NCBI GenBank assembly: GCA_023105745.1
Contig: JALGQZ010000004.1
Coordinates: forward strand, 60,319,112-60,383,111
DNA length: 64,000 nt
DNA from: Austropuccinia psidii
Lineage: Eukaryota; Basidiomycota; Pucciniomycetes; Pucciniales; Sphaerophragmiaceae
Direction of reading: 5' to 3'
Below are positions 47,171-58,901 of the stretch, in pieces. Within the stretch, counting starts at the first letter, position 1, and the number at the start of each line of letters is the position of its first letter. A program made the position numbers and the translations under genes. The notes under the pieces were generated by a model, which saw only the letters and a program-made list of their open reading frames with translations, had not been told where the DNA came from and did not search any database.

Positions 47171-47816
47171 AGGGCAAATCTCGTGTCAATCGTCGGCGAT
47201 TGACTTCACGTCAAGCAGGATAAAAGTCAAGCTCACGTCGAGCACACGTCCTACTCTTGTCTTACACCAAATCCTGTGACATCCACCAATATTGGTTCCC
47301 CTGTGCCTTCAACTCAGATTCCTCACCACCTGATCATCCCGCAACCGTCCGATGGTTGGTGAAAATTACACAAGACCCGCCTGTTTGCACAAACACACAT
47401 CAAAGAGGTCCTTCAGCCAGTCTTGATGTAGGCGGGGGGTTTGACTTCACCAGGTCATCCATAAAAGGACTCTGCCTGAGCGGGATTGTTGTTTTGCAGG
47501 TGACACTGGTAGAGCCTGCTGCACAATACCGCGTGTGCGTGTGCGGGTGCGGGTGTGCAAGGGCCGCTTCCCCTTCCTACATGATGATGGCACAGTTAGA
47601 AATTTTGGATGCTGTGAAAGGTGAGTGTGTGGGTCATTTGATCATTGAACTTGGCTTATTCACACTGTACCCAATGTCAAAATAGTAAGTTCTTTGTGGC
47701 AATGTGAAATAATGGGCTTTGCTTGTCACAATGGCATGTCTCTGTCACTAAATTTTGAGGCAGTTATTTCACTAGCAAAATTGCTAATGAATCTGAGAGA
47801 TTTGCATTTCTGTAGA
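47171..47816. other. GC-richer segment before the transposase, no gene recognised
   Basis: Composition changes abruptly at about 47170. It contains repeated ACGTC words (47205-47250) and a GTGTGCGTGTGCGGGTGCGG run near 47530. A 142-codon plus-strand frame (47257-47685) covers this repeat and is not convincing. The stretch may hold one end of the DNA transposon described next, but no terminal inverted repeat was found. Confidence 0.35.
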
Positions 47817-50800
47817 CTAAATTTCATGAAATAACGGCTTTATCATTACAAGCAGTCCACATGACAGAACTTTGTTATCATACAATCCACAGTTACCTTC
47901 TATTTCTTCTTCAGATATAATCAAGTGTCCATCATCAAAACCAACAGCTTTATAAATATTCAGATGCGGCCAATCTGGTGAGAAATTCACATCAATCTTC
48001 AAAGTTTTTAAGATCAGAAAGTTATTGTTCAGTATGCTATATGGCTCAGAGACTTTAAAAATGCTATTAATAATACCAAATCGTTGTGAGTTGCCCCTCA
48101 GAAAACATATCACACTGTTGCTGACATTTTTGGATTCAGTTGAAAATATATTGTTCCCAATATTAATGTTTGAAACTGGAAAATACCAAGGTGAGACAAT
48201 CCTTGAAGTGGGATGACTTGTGGATTGCACGGTAGTGTCTAAGCTGATCCAATCAACTATTTCCCTTGTTGCATGAAAATTCTGTAAGTACTCAACCAGG
48301 CAATCATAATTTTCTTGGTCATGGCGGGATGGTTTGTTGTATTTATGGTCATTGAACAGGGCAGGTGGCTGTGATTCGAAAAGCTGTTTTATTTCACATG
48401 GCACGGATGGGGTTTTCAGGAGAATGGAAAGGTTGGAACATCGACAGATATGTTGAAGTAAGGTTTTATCTATATCATCTATTTAGAGTTGCAAGAAGTT
48501 AATCTTATTCAGTTCAGGTGTTTAATCAATGTGAATATATTGATCTTATTAATTGACGTACATATTTTGTTATTTGTTGGCATTTTTGCAAATACTCCAA
48601 TCAAGCGCTCATAAGCCCATGTGGCTGAGGCTTGTGCTGGGCCCCAACGTTGGAAGAGTTCGGGAATATGATCAGCAAAATGATGATTTGGTTTACTTTT
48701 CTGTTTTGGGAACAGGAGTTGATTGGAAAGGCAGAATTTTTTCCAATGTTCAGAAAATGCAGTCGCATCTCCTATTGAAACAGCCCAACTTGTGGCAATG
48801 TTGATAGCACTAATCAAATGGAATGTATTCTTGGTTAGTTCATTTGCAAGTTCTTCTGACTGACCCATTTTTCTTTGAATGTTCGCGGATTGGTGTACAT
48901 CTAATGACATCTGTTGACTGAGCATTAAAAATGGAATATAGACCTTATATAAGAGAGCCCATTCAGCGGCTTTTAAGCTACCATGAGAGGGGGAACCCAT
49001 GTTGCAAGGTACTCTTGTCCATGATGAGGGAATTATTGTCTCAGATATGATTTGTCGGAGATGCTCCAGAGCCTCACCCTTGATCTGGTGATCACTCAGT
49101 GCAGTGATATCCAATTCAGAGGAGATTTCAGAAGTGGGGATGTAATCGGCATCAAATGAAGGAATCTCCGCAGAACCACTAGATGGATGTTCCGTGTGAG
49201 GGGTGGGCATTGGGAAGTAGTTTTTTCGGGTGGAAGTAGTGGGGAGTGGCTCATTTATTATTTTTTCTGCGTCTCTTCTCAGGGAGCGGGCCTCTCTCAA
49301 TGTGATTTTATCAAGAGAGCTGTTGGAGGTCATGTAATCTGAGTATGAACTGTTGGTGTCATTGGATTTCCTGCGGGACCTGAGGTAAATTTTTGATTTG
49401 GACTCTGGAATGCACAATTTGAAAGTTGCATGATCCTTCAAAATTCCAAGTATTAAATTATGCATTATGTCAAGATTAACCATTCTGGTTGCATCCCAAT
49501 ACGGAAGGTCTTCTAAAATTGAATATCACACTCCATACTCAGAGAAAATTGCTTGTCTTTGTTGTGGGGTTGCCCGAAGCCATTTGGCAATGGTTGATTT
49601 ATGATTTTGATATGAGCGTGTGTAGTGAAATTGAGGACCAATTTCATCAATTTGAGCTTTGTGAATGGTGCAAAAATTACAAAAGTGGTTTCCTGAATGG
49701 GAAATAAATCCAGTAAGCTTGCGCATGGCAACCACATCCACAATGGCTGTGAGAATGGCAACACGGATAAAGGATCCTGAAGGACCTGTTGAGGTGGGTG
49801 AAAAATGGTAACCTTGCCATAGCTCTTTGAGCTCCTTGATGAGTGGCATTAATAAATAATTCAATTGAAGGGAAGTTGGCTCCTTCGGACCAGGGATGAT
49901 TCCTGCAACATAGACATTCTCTGGCTTCAATCTTTCACTTGGGGGGAGATTAAGACAAATAAGCATGATAGGTCCAATGCTGGCCAACCGGGTGGACTTT
50001 CCATGTGCATTAAACCAGTCCACATAAATGGAGAAGGCCAATGCACCAGGAATGGACATGAATGGGGGGTCATGGATATTTCTAGTGCCAGTGAAGCGTC
50101 TCCAGACCAATCCATCCCAGACGTCACATTTTGGGGAATCTTTGGGAGTTTGGGATTGTTGATGTTAATGCAGAATGTCCATAATTCCAGCCCGCTGGAG
50201 AAATCTGGCAAGCCAATTTTTGAATGGTTGATAAATGAAATGTTTTGTTGGTATAAATTTTTGCTTCATGTTGGTGGTGTTTTGGGTGTGGGCTTCAAAT
50301 GAATAGATGAATTTGCCTAATGATTGTGTGCAAGGGGGATCATGATCATTTGGGTCATTATGGCGTTGAAAGTGGGGTTGGTGAGTTGTGACTGATTCAG
50401 TAAGGCCATTAAGAGAGAAACATTGAGGACAACATATATAGCTTTGAATCACTGGCTCCAATTGGAGATGTTCAAATATGGTACTCAGATCTTGAGGTAT
50501 ATGGAATGCAGGAATGGGGGGACCACCGGAGCTTGAGATGCTGGACTTGATCAGCAGGTTTAGGGCGGGGTTGAGAATGCGTGAAGCCCTGCGGGGTATA
50601 TTATACCTTAATGATAGAATGGCAGATATTATCATTCCAAGGTCTTGTGCAGGAAGGGTTTGACTGCTGCTGTATGGTTTCTGTGCAATTGAATTGAGCC
50701 CTGGTGCTGTGGGCCCATGGTGAATAATCAGCTGGGAATGTTTGATCTAATAGAAGTTGTGGGCACTCAGATCCTGATGCAGAAGTAGGGATGTTTGGAA

Positions 50801-50963
50801 GAGATTTGGGTGCAATGGTTGATTTGAGCTTTATAATGTGCTGTTTATATTGGAAAGGTGTGAAGGCAACTCCAGGCCTATCACCCTGAGGGGAAGAGTG
50901 TGTTTGAGTTGAGCAGTGTTGACACATGCATATACGCATTGCGGAATAGCGGCGGGTTGTCAT
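47817..50963 (-). pseudogene. Tnp2-type (CACTA/Plavaka-like) transposase, inactivated
   Basis: The minus strand encodes a transposase of the Tnp2 family. The N-terminus has a zinc-finger-like CMCQHC...H. The core shows CDVWDGLVWRRFTG, FSIYVDWFNAHG, IGPIMLICLNLPPSER, YVAGIIPGPKEP, HFCNFC and DATRMVNLDIMHNLILGI. The long C-terminal helical part contains AEWALLYKVYIPFLM and WAYERLIGVFAK. A 3' intron (48561 down to 48479, GTACGT...AAATAG) joins NNKI to YDIDKTLLQHIC. Two in-frame stops, TAA at 50165-50167 and TGA at 49526-49528 (where Arg CGA fits), break one continuous frame; an intron or shift lies near 50.7 kb. It would excise and reinsert the element. It is divergent from the accessory gene at 51925. 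Confidence 0.85.
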
Positions 50964-51924
50964 TGTTGCAGGAATTGGGAGTATGGTTGGTTTGTGTATA
51001 AATATCTAAGGCTGATGTGAAAGTGTTTAGGAGTGTTATTAATTGGCAAAAAAATTGAGTGATTATTTATGAAGGGGGAAATGATTTGAGCCATCTGAGA
51101 ATTTTATCCCATTTTTAATGGTGCGTGAGCTGCAGCTGATGGAGTGTAACATGTCTCATCTGGATGGCGGAATTGGTTAGGAGTTTAATTGGGTAAAATG
51201 CCATGCTGCTCAATGCTCATACATATTCTATTTTATTTACACATGGCGATACTGCGGTTTTGACCCTTGAGGGGTGTTCCAATAGGGATGTGTCATAATT
51301 AATTTGAGGGGATTGACATTCAAACCATGTACGCTGGCACGCCATCGTACATGGCTTAAACCTTATTACAGACATAACGATATAACTCTATTACATAAGG
51401 GGTTAGAGTGCAGCTAAAGTCTTGGTATTTGGTTTGAGTGAAGCAGGCTTTTAATCGGTTGGAATGTGATTTGGATTGTCTCGCCTTTCTTGAAAAGGTG
51501 ATGTCTCTTTTGTGGGTAAATCCTTCATGAATATACCCCTTTACAGATGTACAATTCTGTGGAATTTCAATGCATATATTGGCAGTTTGGATAATTCACA
51601 AAATGTGACAATGGGGAGGCAGAAATGTTACCAAATATGATTACTTATGGATGATGGGTCCCCTTTGAGATCAAGGAAATATTACATTATATGGTGGTAG
51701 GCCGTGCCGGGTGGTTTCCGATAAAAGCGGAGGAGCTCAAGAGGAGGCAGGGAGGATTCTCCTAAAAAGAGGCTTATTGGACTTTAATGCAACACTTAGT
51801 TCCAACTATTCATAGAATTTCTCTATTCTAAATTTGAAAAGATTTAATCTCATATCACTCTATTTTATCATAATACTGAGGTGTTTTATCTAGTTAAAAA
51901 TATTAGTGTACTTTTTCGGCCCTT
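50964..51924. other. Divergent intergenic region between transposase and accessory gene
   Basis: About 960 bp that must contain the promoters of both genes if they are one element. A GTATAAATAT box lies at about 50997-51006, some 35 bp upstream of the transposase ATG on the minus strand. The strongest structure is the 30-bp palindrome at 51325-51354. No gene seen. Confidence 0.5.
51325..51354. repeat. 30-bp near-perfect palindrome
   Basis: Arms CCATGTACG and CGTACATGG flank an inner TGGC-AC-GCCA; only one base pair of the 30-bp dyad fails. Related dyads lie at 58761-58788, 58876-58901 and 63807-63831. Confidence 0.75.
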
Positions 51925-54900
51925 ATGTCATCTTTCAAGTCACATAAATCCCGTTCAGGTTCTGTTCATGACTCAAATAGTGAATCTAGCATAGAATATG
52001 TTCAAACACAGTCACCATTGAGCCCCAACATTCCTCTCACAACCCCTATCGCATCCTCAATGAATGTATCAGGTCTTAACATTGATGTGGGCAATCCAAA
52101 GGCTCCAACTTCAAGCACTTGGTTGATCCCAAATATTTCCGTCACTCCAATTCCCCCGAATCCCACTAATACACAAATGCATGTGTCTCAGGGGCCAGAA
52201 GGCACACCTCAAATCTCATCACACGCTAATCCCCAATCAAAATTTCCACGTGAGTTCCTCCTTAATCCCGGTTGTAATCTAGTCGCATCCCAGGATCCCT
52301 TTGGCCAAAGTAAACAGCCAACCCTCAATATTCCATCAGGATCTCAGGTTCATGTGGGTGATGAAAGGCGCGTGGATGGGGGGCAACAAAAAAGACCATT
52401 GGAGAATGTAACTTGGAGTGGTCTGTCGGAGGGAAATCCAGGATTGACGCTTCATCAAAGTAAGTCATTTTAATTTCGGAGTATAACCTTTTTCACAATT
52501 TGATATGTTTGTTTCATGGGTTAGATATGGCACCTAAAGGCAAGTCAGTCCGATCTCAGGAGCCAATTGAAGATTGTGAGTATGACCAGTCTTCATTAAT
52601 TTTTTGATGTGTTAACTGATGTTGTGCATGGCAGGTGATGAACTTTATGCATCTTCACCTCTGGTCCATAAAGAGAAAGTCACTGGATGTCATCATCCAT
52701 ATTCCACCAAACCAAGAACAGCTCATGCCAGTTCATCAAGAGAAAAAATGGTGGATGATGAGGATTAGAACATGTCTCCGACTCAAATGGAAACAAATGA
52801 TGAACCAAGGAGTGACAATTTCACGGCACATGAGCATGGCACTCAGTCAAATAATGAGTTCACCCATCCTCAAATGCCCCTTGCCCAGAGTATGCTTGAA
52901 CAATCCGAGGTCAGACAGCAAAGGAACCAGGCTCGTAAAGCTCACAATATGGCAAAACGTGCAAGCCAGAAGGAGCAACAAAAATGGCTGAAAGCAGAAC
53001 TTCCAGATAATGTCCATGGAATGAGATCAGCAGTACATGCACATTGCCTGTTCCTACTCAAAGTTAGGGATAAGGATTGTTCCTCACTACCAGCACCACC
53101 CAGCACAGAAGAGCGTGAAATTGCAGTTCAAGTGGCTGGTCATCTCCGATATGTCCCCAAGGATGTTTTCAATGAGCCATCAACACAGGTTCAGTCTCAG
53201 GGTTTCCAAAGCTACTGCAAAAATGAGCTCCACAAGCTAGGACTAAAGCGATTCACTTGGGACTGGGAGAGCTCATGGCAACATCCGTTCAATGAGCTGA
53301 TGTCTATAGTGTTTTACCGTACATTCTGTCTTGCACTGGTCAGCACCGAGTATCATCATTACTGTTGGTACAAGGATCATAATAACTATGGAGTCATGGC
53401 GGCTTTAATGGAGCGATATTTCACTTATTTGAAAAAAGAATGGAAGTCTATTCAAAAGGATGCCAAGTATTTGGTTAAAAAGAAGGAGAATCAAAAGCTG
53501 GCGAAGATTCGTCAAAGGGTTAGTTAATGTATCTCTTTTTCATTGGGAGCAAATACTGATGATGATCTACTTCATTATTGTCACAGGGGCTCTTATGGAA
53601 GCAAGAGGGCCTGGCACTCAGGAATCAAGAACTCACTTGGAGGGCTCCAACAGGTGATAAGAAATATTATGGAATATATTTCTTAAGCAGGAAATAGAGA
53701 AAGGACAAATATGCCAAAGATAACAAAGAATAAGAAGAAGGAAGCCAGAGGCCAGAATAAAAGGAAGCCAAAGCCAAGAAGCCAACCAAGTGAATCCTCA
53801 ATTCACTGTTTCAACCTGCCAGAAAGAACAATGGAATTAGTAAAGGATATGACCACCAATATCCACTGACAGGCGAAGAAAGAAAGAGAAAAGGGGTGCT
53901 AATGACTGACTTAAGATTATCAGTATTAACTTTAATAAGGTAAAAGAAAATAAGGATAAAAATAAATCCAATATATTAATTAACTGGGGAAAAAGTCCCC
54001 AGGTGATGAAAGGTGGCCAGTATATGTGAAAAGCTGAAAGATTGATCCTGGAAGGTGTATCAATGACTGTATTGTCCAAATCGGGAAATACAGTTCTGGC
54101 CATCTTGAAATTTGAACTGTGTGATGGAATTCACACAGTGGAATAAGAAATGGCCCAATTGGGCCAAGGCCATACAGGTTGATTGAATAAGGCCTGTACG
54201 GATGAATTGGGTTGTCCAAGGAGTATTGAATACTTGATGTCTTGACAACTGATTTAAATGATATGATACCTCTTGAGAATTGACCTTAGAATAATCCTGA
54301 ATGAATTGTATCAACTCAACTCCTGCAGATACAGGTGGTTGGGATCCTTGAATGATCTGCTGAATTGCCGCCATGGATTGCCAGACTGATGAGCTGAAAA
54401 GTCCTCCTTCGAAATGGGCGTTGGCATTATGGACCTTGAATTGGAAAGGTGGAATTGGGTCCTGAAAACGTCACCATTGGATTGCTGAACAAAAATTGTG
54501 CATAATGGTATATAATACCATATATGCACCACACCTGCAATCTTGGATACGGAGTGCATGAAGGAAAGGAAGGAACTCCCCTTAAGTTGAGGGGAAGGCT
54601 TTGCTGAGCTGATCTGGTGGCCTCTGGTGGTTGCCAGAGGACATGGTGGAAACATTGGTCCATGGTGGTCCATGGCCAAAATTGGGTCCTACGGGATTTA
54701 TGGCCAAAAGGGTGTCCCAGAGGGATTTGGTCATTTTTGGGTACAAGGAATTCATGGCCAAAATTGGCTCAGGTGGGCCCAATTGTGGTTTGGGACCTAG
54801 GTAGCTGGCCCCTTTTGGCCTCATTGGATTAGGCCAAAAGGGGCCTAATTGGCCTACGGACCGCGGCCCGCAGCCCACGGTCCGTACGGACCGTAGAAGC

Positions 54901-55688
54901 CGTAGGGGGCCTAAATGGCCCAAAAAGGCCATTTAGGCCAAAACCCCCATAATGAAAAGGGGGTGGCCAGGGCCAATGGAGATGGCTAGGGGGTCCAGAA
55001 CCCCCTGGAAGATAAAAGGGCCCCCCCAGGCCCAAAATAAAAGATGAAGGCCTGGGGGTTGGTGAGGTGGAAATTGGCCAAGAAGGCCAATGATGGCAGG
55101 ATATGGCCTGAGGCCATAAATGATGGTTGAGAGGGGTTATGGCGTAAAAACCATAAAACACCCAAGGGGGCCAATTGGCCATAAAGGGCATGATGTGACC
55201 AATTGGCCCCATCTTGGCTCCAGGTTGGATTGCCGCAGCCATCAAGGAGGAGGGCCAAAACTCGTGGTTGTGACAATTATGTGCAGACCTGTGAGCGCCG
55301 TCGTGAATGGTGTGATACAGCTAAATTTCCCATTCTAGAATCAAAATTCAATGACCCTCGAGTATGTTCAGATACTGAGGAGGTACTGAAAAATGGCCAT
55401 CAAGTTTACCGCAAAGTGGGATTACGCTGGCGCTCCCAGTTATTTAATGAATTGGTATTAAAAATGGATCGAGACATAGAGTTTTGTAATTGCATTAAAA
55501 AAAAGGGTAAAAAAACAATTGATAGATTGCCAGAATTACGATCGACAGATGATGGTGATATTCCGGAAGGCTTATCATTTCAGGTATTTGATCAAGATTG
55601 GCTCAAAGGCTGTAGTAAGATGCAGACTAGCGCCATCAAGATACTTGACATGCCAGTTATTAGGCCAAATGGTGATGCTCTGCAATAA
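51925..55688 (+). pseudogene. Accessory gene of the transposase block, unknown function, one internal stop
   Basis: Four exons fit exactly: 51925-52459, 52525-52575, 52635-53518 and 55287-55688 (624 codons including stops), with GT-AG introns of 65, 59 and 1768 nt. The product is Ser/Pro/Asn-rich and disordered for 240 residues. A charged helix follows (VRQQRNQARKAHNMAKRASQ), then a globular half with FTWDWESSWQHPFNELM, FYRTFCLALVSTEYHHYCW, TCERRREWCD and DQDWLKGCSKM. I recognise no known domain. A single in-frame TAG (52766-52768, in DED*NMSP) interrupts exon 3; CAG is one change away. The last intron carries a 1697-bp solo LTR plus its duplication; without it the intron is 66 nt. Divergent from Tnp2 and convergent with the SNF2 gene. 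Confidence 0.72.
53579..55275 (-). mobile_element. Solo LTR, 1.7-kb family (copy 2), inside an intron
   Basis: 1697 bp, TGTCACAGGGGCTC to CGTGGTTGTGACA, flanked by perfect duplications ATTAT (53574-53578 and 55276-55280). Same length as copy 1 at 31596-33292 and closely similar, including a GC-rich TACGGACC block (54854-54896). It lies between the 5' splice site at 53519 and the acceptor at 55286, leaving both intact. Confidence 0.95.
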
Positions 55689-55974
55689 CTTAGTAATATA
55701 AATGTATAGCACTGTTACAAATTAACATTTTGTGAATTATTTGTGCAGGTGTAATACAATCTGAGTATTATTTCTTAAAGATGCAACAACTTGCTAAATA
55801 TGTCAGAATACAGACAATATGAATTGGAACGTATCACCGTCTCCCTTAGAAAGAATACTCTATTGCTCATTTTCATTGAGGAAATATTGAAGGAGTTTGA
55901 TCCAACTCATGGTGTTCATAATTGTGGACCTGTGATGGGGTAAAAAGCAATTATCAACTTTGTCAAAATCAAAT
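55689..55974. other. Gap between convergent accessory and SNF2 genes
   Basis: About 290 bp of AT-rich sequence where the two 3' ends would meet. A TTATTTGTGCAG that resembles a splice acceptor lies at 55738-55749, but no following exon is evident. Confidence 0.35.
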
Positions 55975-58395
55975 TAGATAATGTCAGGAAGGCTCACGCG
56001 GTTAATGAGTTTTTCTTTTCTTGGACCTATTCGTGATTTGAATATGGGATTCCCATAAAGAAAGATTTTAGAATAGTAATACAATCAGGGACAAAGATGA
56101 GCTTGAAAGGTACCTTCCGCATGTTGACCTCAACTGAATGAGGAGTGATATAGTGGATGACCTTTACAGGTTGTTGTTGGCCAATACGATGGAGTCAAAT
56201 AACAGCCTGAGCCTCAATGGCTGGGTTCCAATTCGGCTCCTGGAAATGTGGATGTCAGGGGCCGCAAATCAGGGCAGAATTTTGGGGGTCCCCTCACCAT
56301 TAAATAGACCGTATTAGCACAAGTTATATTGAGGCCAGTTCCAGCTGCGGCAATGGATGCAATCAGTACTTCACATTCAGGATTATTGAAGAAATTCTCC
56401 AGTGCCTTCTCCTGTGCTCGTGCTGTAATTGTTCCATCAATTCGTGCTGAAAGGATAGAGTGATGGGAAAGTGCAATACCAATTCTACAATATGAAAAAG
56501 TCAGATGGATTCAATTGGTAATGGATGCATATTAGAATTAACGCACAAATCTAGAAATTGGGTCCATTGGGTATAAACCACCGATTTGGTTGGACCACAC
56601 CTTGTTTGTTTGTTCTTCATTAAGCTTTGTAGGAGGTGTGCAATTTTACTACTCATCATGCATGTTTCCACATCCACAATAGTTTGTGTGATTGTTGGCG
56701 AGTTATCCTGAGTGCTCCTGCCCTCGGGGTCTTCCAAATCCGCCTCCGCAATTGTGTTAAGCATGATGTGATGGTTACAACATATTCGCAGCTTATTAAT
56801 ATTTCTGAAAAATTCTCCTGGTCCTTTGCTTTTGGATGATAGGAATTCTTCATATAATATGGAATATTCTTGCTGCATGCTTGGGTTGAGTGGGAGCAGC
56901 TCATAATGATGGCTAATAGTGGGGAGGGATTCGAGATGTGTGGTTTTGGTGCGGCGCAAACTTAAATGCAAGATATCATTGCAACCTTTGGAAAGACTAC
57001 TCAGGATGAATGGTGACCAGTTATCATGATCGGCGCTCTGGGGTTGAGTGATGAATGATATTATGCCCAAAAGGTCATAAATGGTGTTGTGAATAGGTGT
57101 GCCCGTTAAACATATTCGACGGGATGAAAGGAGGCTATTAATGGCATGGTGAGTGGCAGTGTATTGAGAGCGAATATAGCTATAAGATGGGGCAAGGGTT
57201 ATTGGATATAAAAGGTAATTTGAATCATTTAAGATCAGACACTCACTGTGCTTCATCCAAAATTATACAATGCCAATTGATTTGAAAAATGAATGATGTA
57301 GAGGTATTGGTTTGCGTAAATTCTTGGGTGATAGTATTGTAAGAAGTGATGATGATATCATATTTTAAGATTTTGTCTTTGGATAATGAGTGAAGAGTGG
57401 GACCATGGTAGATTTTGGAATGCAGCGCTCCAGCCTGAGCATGCTTGGATATTTCTGATTGCCAGTTGGTAATTAAGCAAGGGGGGCGTGGAGCGATGGG
57501 GGTTTGCAATCATCCGCTCCTTGGAGGTACCAATTGGAGCAATGGCCTGAATGGTTTTACCTAATCCCATATCATCCGCGAGCAGTCCTCCAAGAGGGGT
57601 ATTGGTCGAAAGGGATTCAAATGAGCTAACAACATTGTTTGTAATGATGTGCCTGGCATTGAAAGTGGATCCTGGGGGTGAGGTGGCCCAAAGGTTACGG
57701 GCTGATTGGCAATTGGGGATTTCTCGATCCCAGAGAAAAGCTAGTCCGGTCTTTTGATGAGGGAGGGGGGGGGTTTGAATAATGGCATGGGGTGGGGTCA
57801 TCATGGGGAGGTCTGATCCACTGGGTAATTGTATCAGTTTTTGCTTCGAAATCAATGATGAAACAGCAGGATAAGAAGCTGGCGTCGAGCTTGAAGTGGG
57901 AAATGTTGAAGTGAAGAGTTGACATTGACTATGAGTATTACAGTCATATTCTTTGGGCATTTTAAGCTTGGAATCTTGTGTTCGAAACCTTTCCATTATG
58001 AATAAAATGTTTGGATACCATGTGAAGAACATCAATGCTAGATTGGGTTTCTGAGATGAGGAGGGATCATTTGCATCAGTCATAAATACTCCCTCAACAA
58101 ATAATATTTGAGAAGGATTGGATTGGCAATTTTCAATCCATGCCCCACCAGGACCACAGTGCATGAACGTTTTTGGTGCCCCAAGGAATGGTATCAACGT
58201 TTTGGAAAGAGTTCCAGGTAGAGAGCCAATAGCATGCTGGTGATTGGGGAGATAAAAAAATATGTTGTGTTGATTGTGCCATATGATAATCCAAGAAGCT
58301 AAGTGTGAATCCTCAGGATTTAAGGCTATATCACTATTTATTTGAATACAAATATTAATCATCCCAATGCAAAGTGGTTGTGAAGGGGTTGACAT
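55975..58395 (-). pseudogene. SNF2-family (Rad5/HLTF-like) DNA-dependent ATPase, inactivated
   Basis: The minus-strand frame opens at 58395 with about 240 residues without recognised domain, then helicase motif I LLADDMGLGKT. Motif II DEAH is split by an intron (57246 down to 57180), motif III is CLTGTP. The long Rad5/HLTF-type insert contains FRNINKLRICCNHH. The C-terminal lobe is split by introns (56546-56485, 56297-56240): VVYTQWTQFLDL, LIASIAAAGTGLNIT and EPNWNPAIEAQAV...LHRIGQ. Defects are a frameshift with a small deletion near 57500 (motif Ia region) and a TGA at 56195-56197 where motif VI needs Arg. The 3' exon end (about 55975) is approximate. A TATATAAG-like box lies about 95 bp upstream of the ATG. 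Such ATPases translocate on DNA and remodel chromatin or act in repair; here it is probably cargo of the DNA transposon. Confidence 0.85.
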
Positions 58396-58760
58396 GATGG
58401 CTATTTTAAATTATTTGGGGACAGTTGGAAATTATATGATCGGGAGGGGTTAGCTAAACGGAATGAAGACAAATAGGCGCAGGTGGGGACCTTATATGAG
58501 AGGCAGAAATGGGGTCAAGGGGGGATGGCCTGTGGTTACATGCATGGTCTTGATGGGGGTGGGCCTCTTGGGCTCATAATTTTCATATCCGATTTGGGGC
58601 ATATATCAAGGCAAGGTGGCCAAAATGTGGGTGCACCGATATGACTGCTGGATCTGCAGCAAGGTACAAAACCTTTGGTGGAACAAGGTTGACATTAGCA
58701 TATCCGAAATTGGGTGGGTTGGAGCAACTTATTGTGGAGGGCATATTAGAGGCATGCAGT

Positions 58761-58788
58761 CATGTTCGCTGGTGTGACAGCAAACATG
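58761..58788. repeat. 28-bp interrupted palindrome
   Basis: CATGTT-c-GCTG, spacer GTGTGA, CAGC-a-AACATG. Same general layout as the dyad at 51325-51354. Confidence 0.65.
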
Positions 58789-58875
58789 GATGCATATCTT
58801 CCCCAGGTTAATTGTTGCACAGGGACCTACTGGGCAATCTCACTGTGTGGATGTTTGTGTGTGGGTGGGTGAGAT

Positions 58876-58901
58876 ATGTTTGGTGGCGTGCCACCAAACA
58901 T
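58876..58901. repeat. 26-bp perfect palindrome
   Basis: ATGTTTGGTGGC, two-base spacer GT, GCCACCAAACAT: 12-bp arms without mismatch. Core GGTGGC-N2-GCCACC resembles the dyads at 51325 and 63807. Confidence 0.8.

Noticed and set aside
47257..47685. 142-codon plus-strand frame
   Set aside because: Spans a GTGCG simple repeat, has no recognisable motif and no supporting splice or promoter pattern.
48553..50302. Plus-strand frames opposite the transposase (48553-48804, 49865-50302)
   Set aside because: The minus strand carries the continuous Tnp2 motifs; these are antisense shadows.
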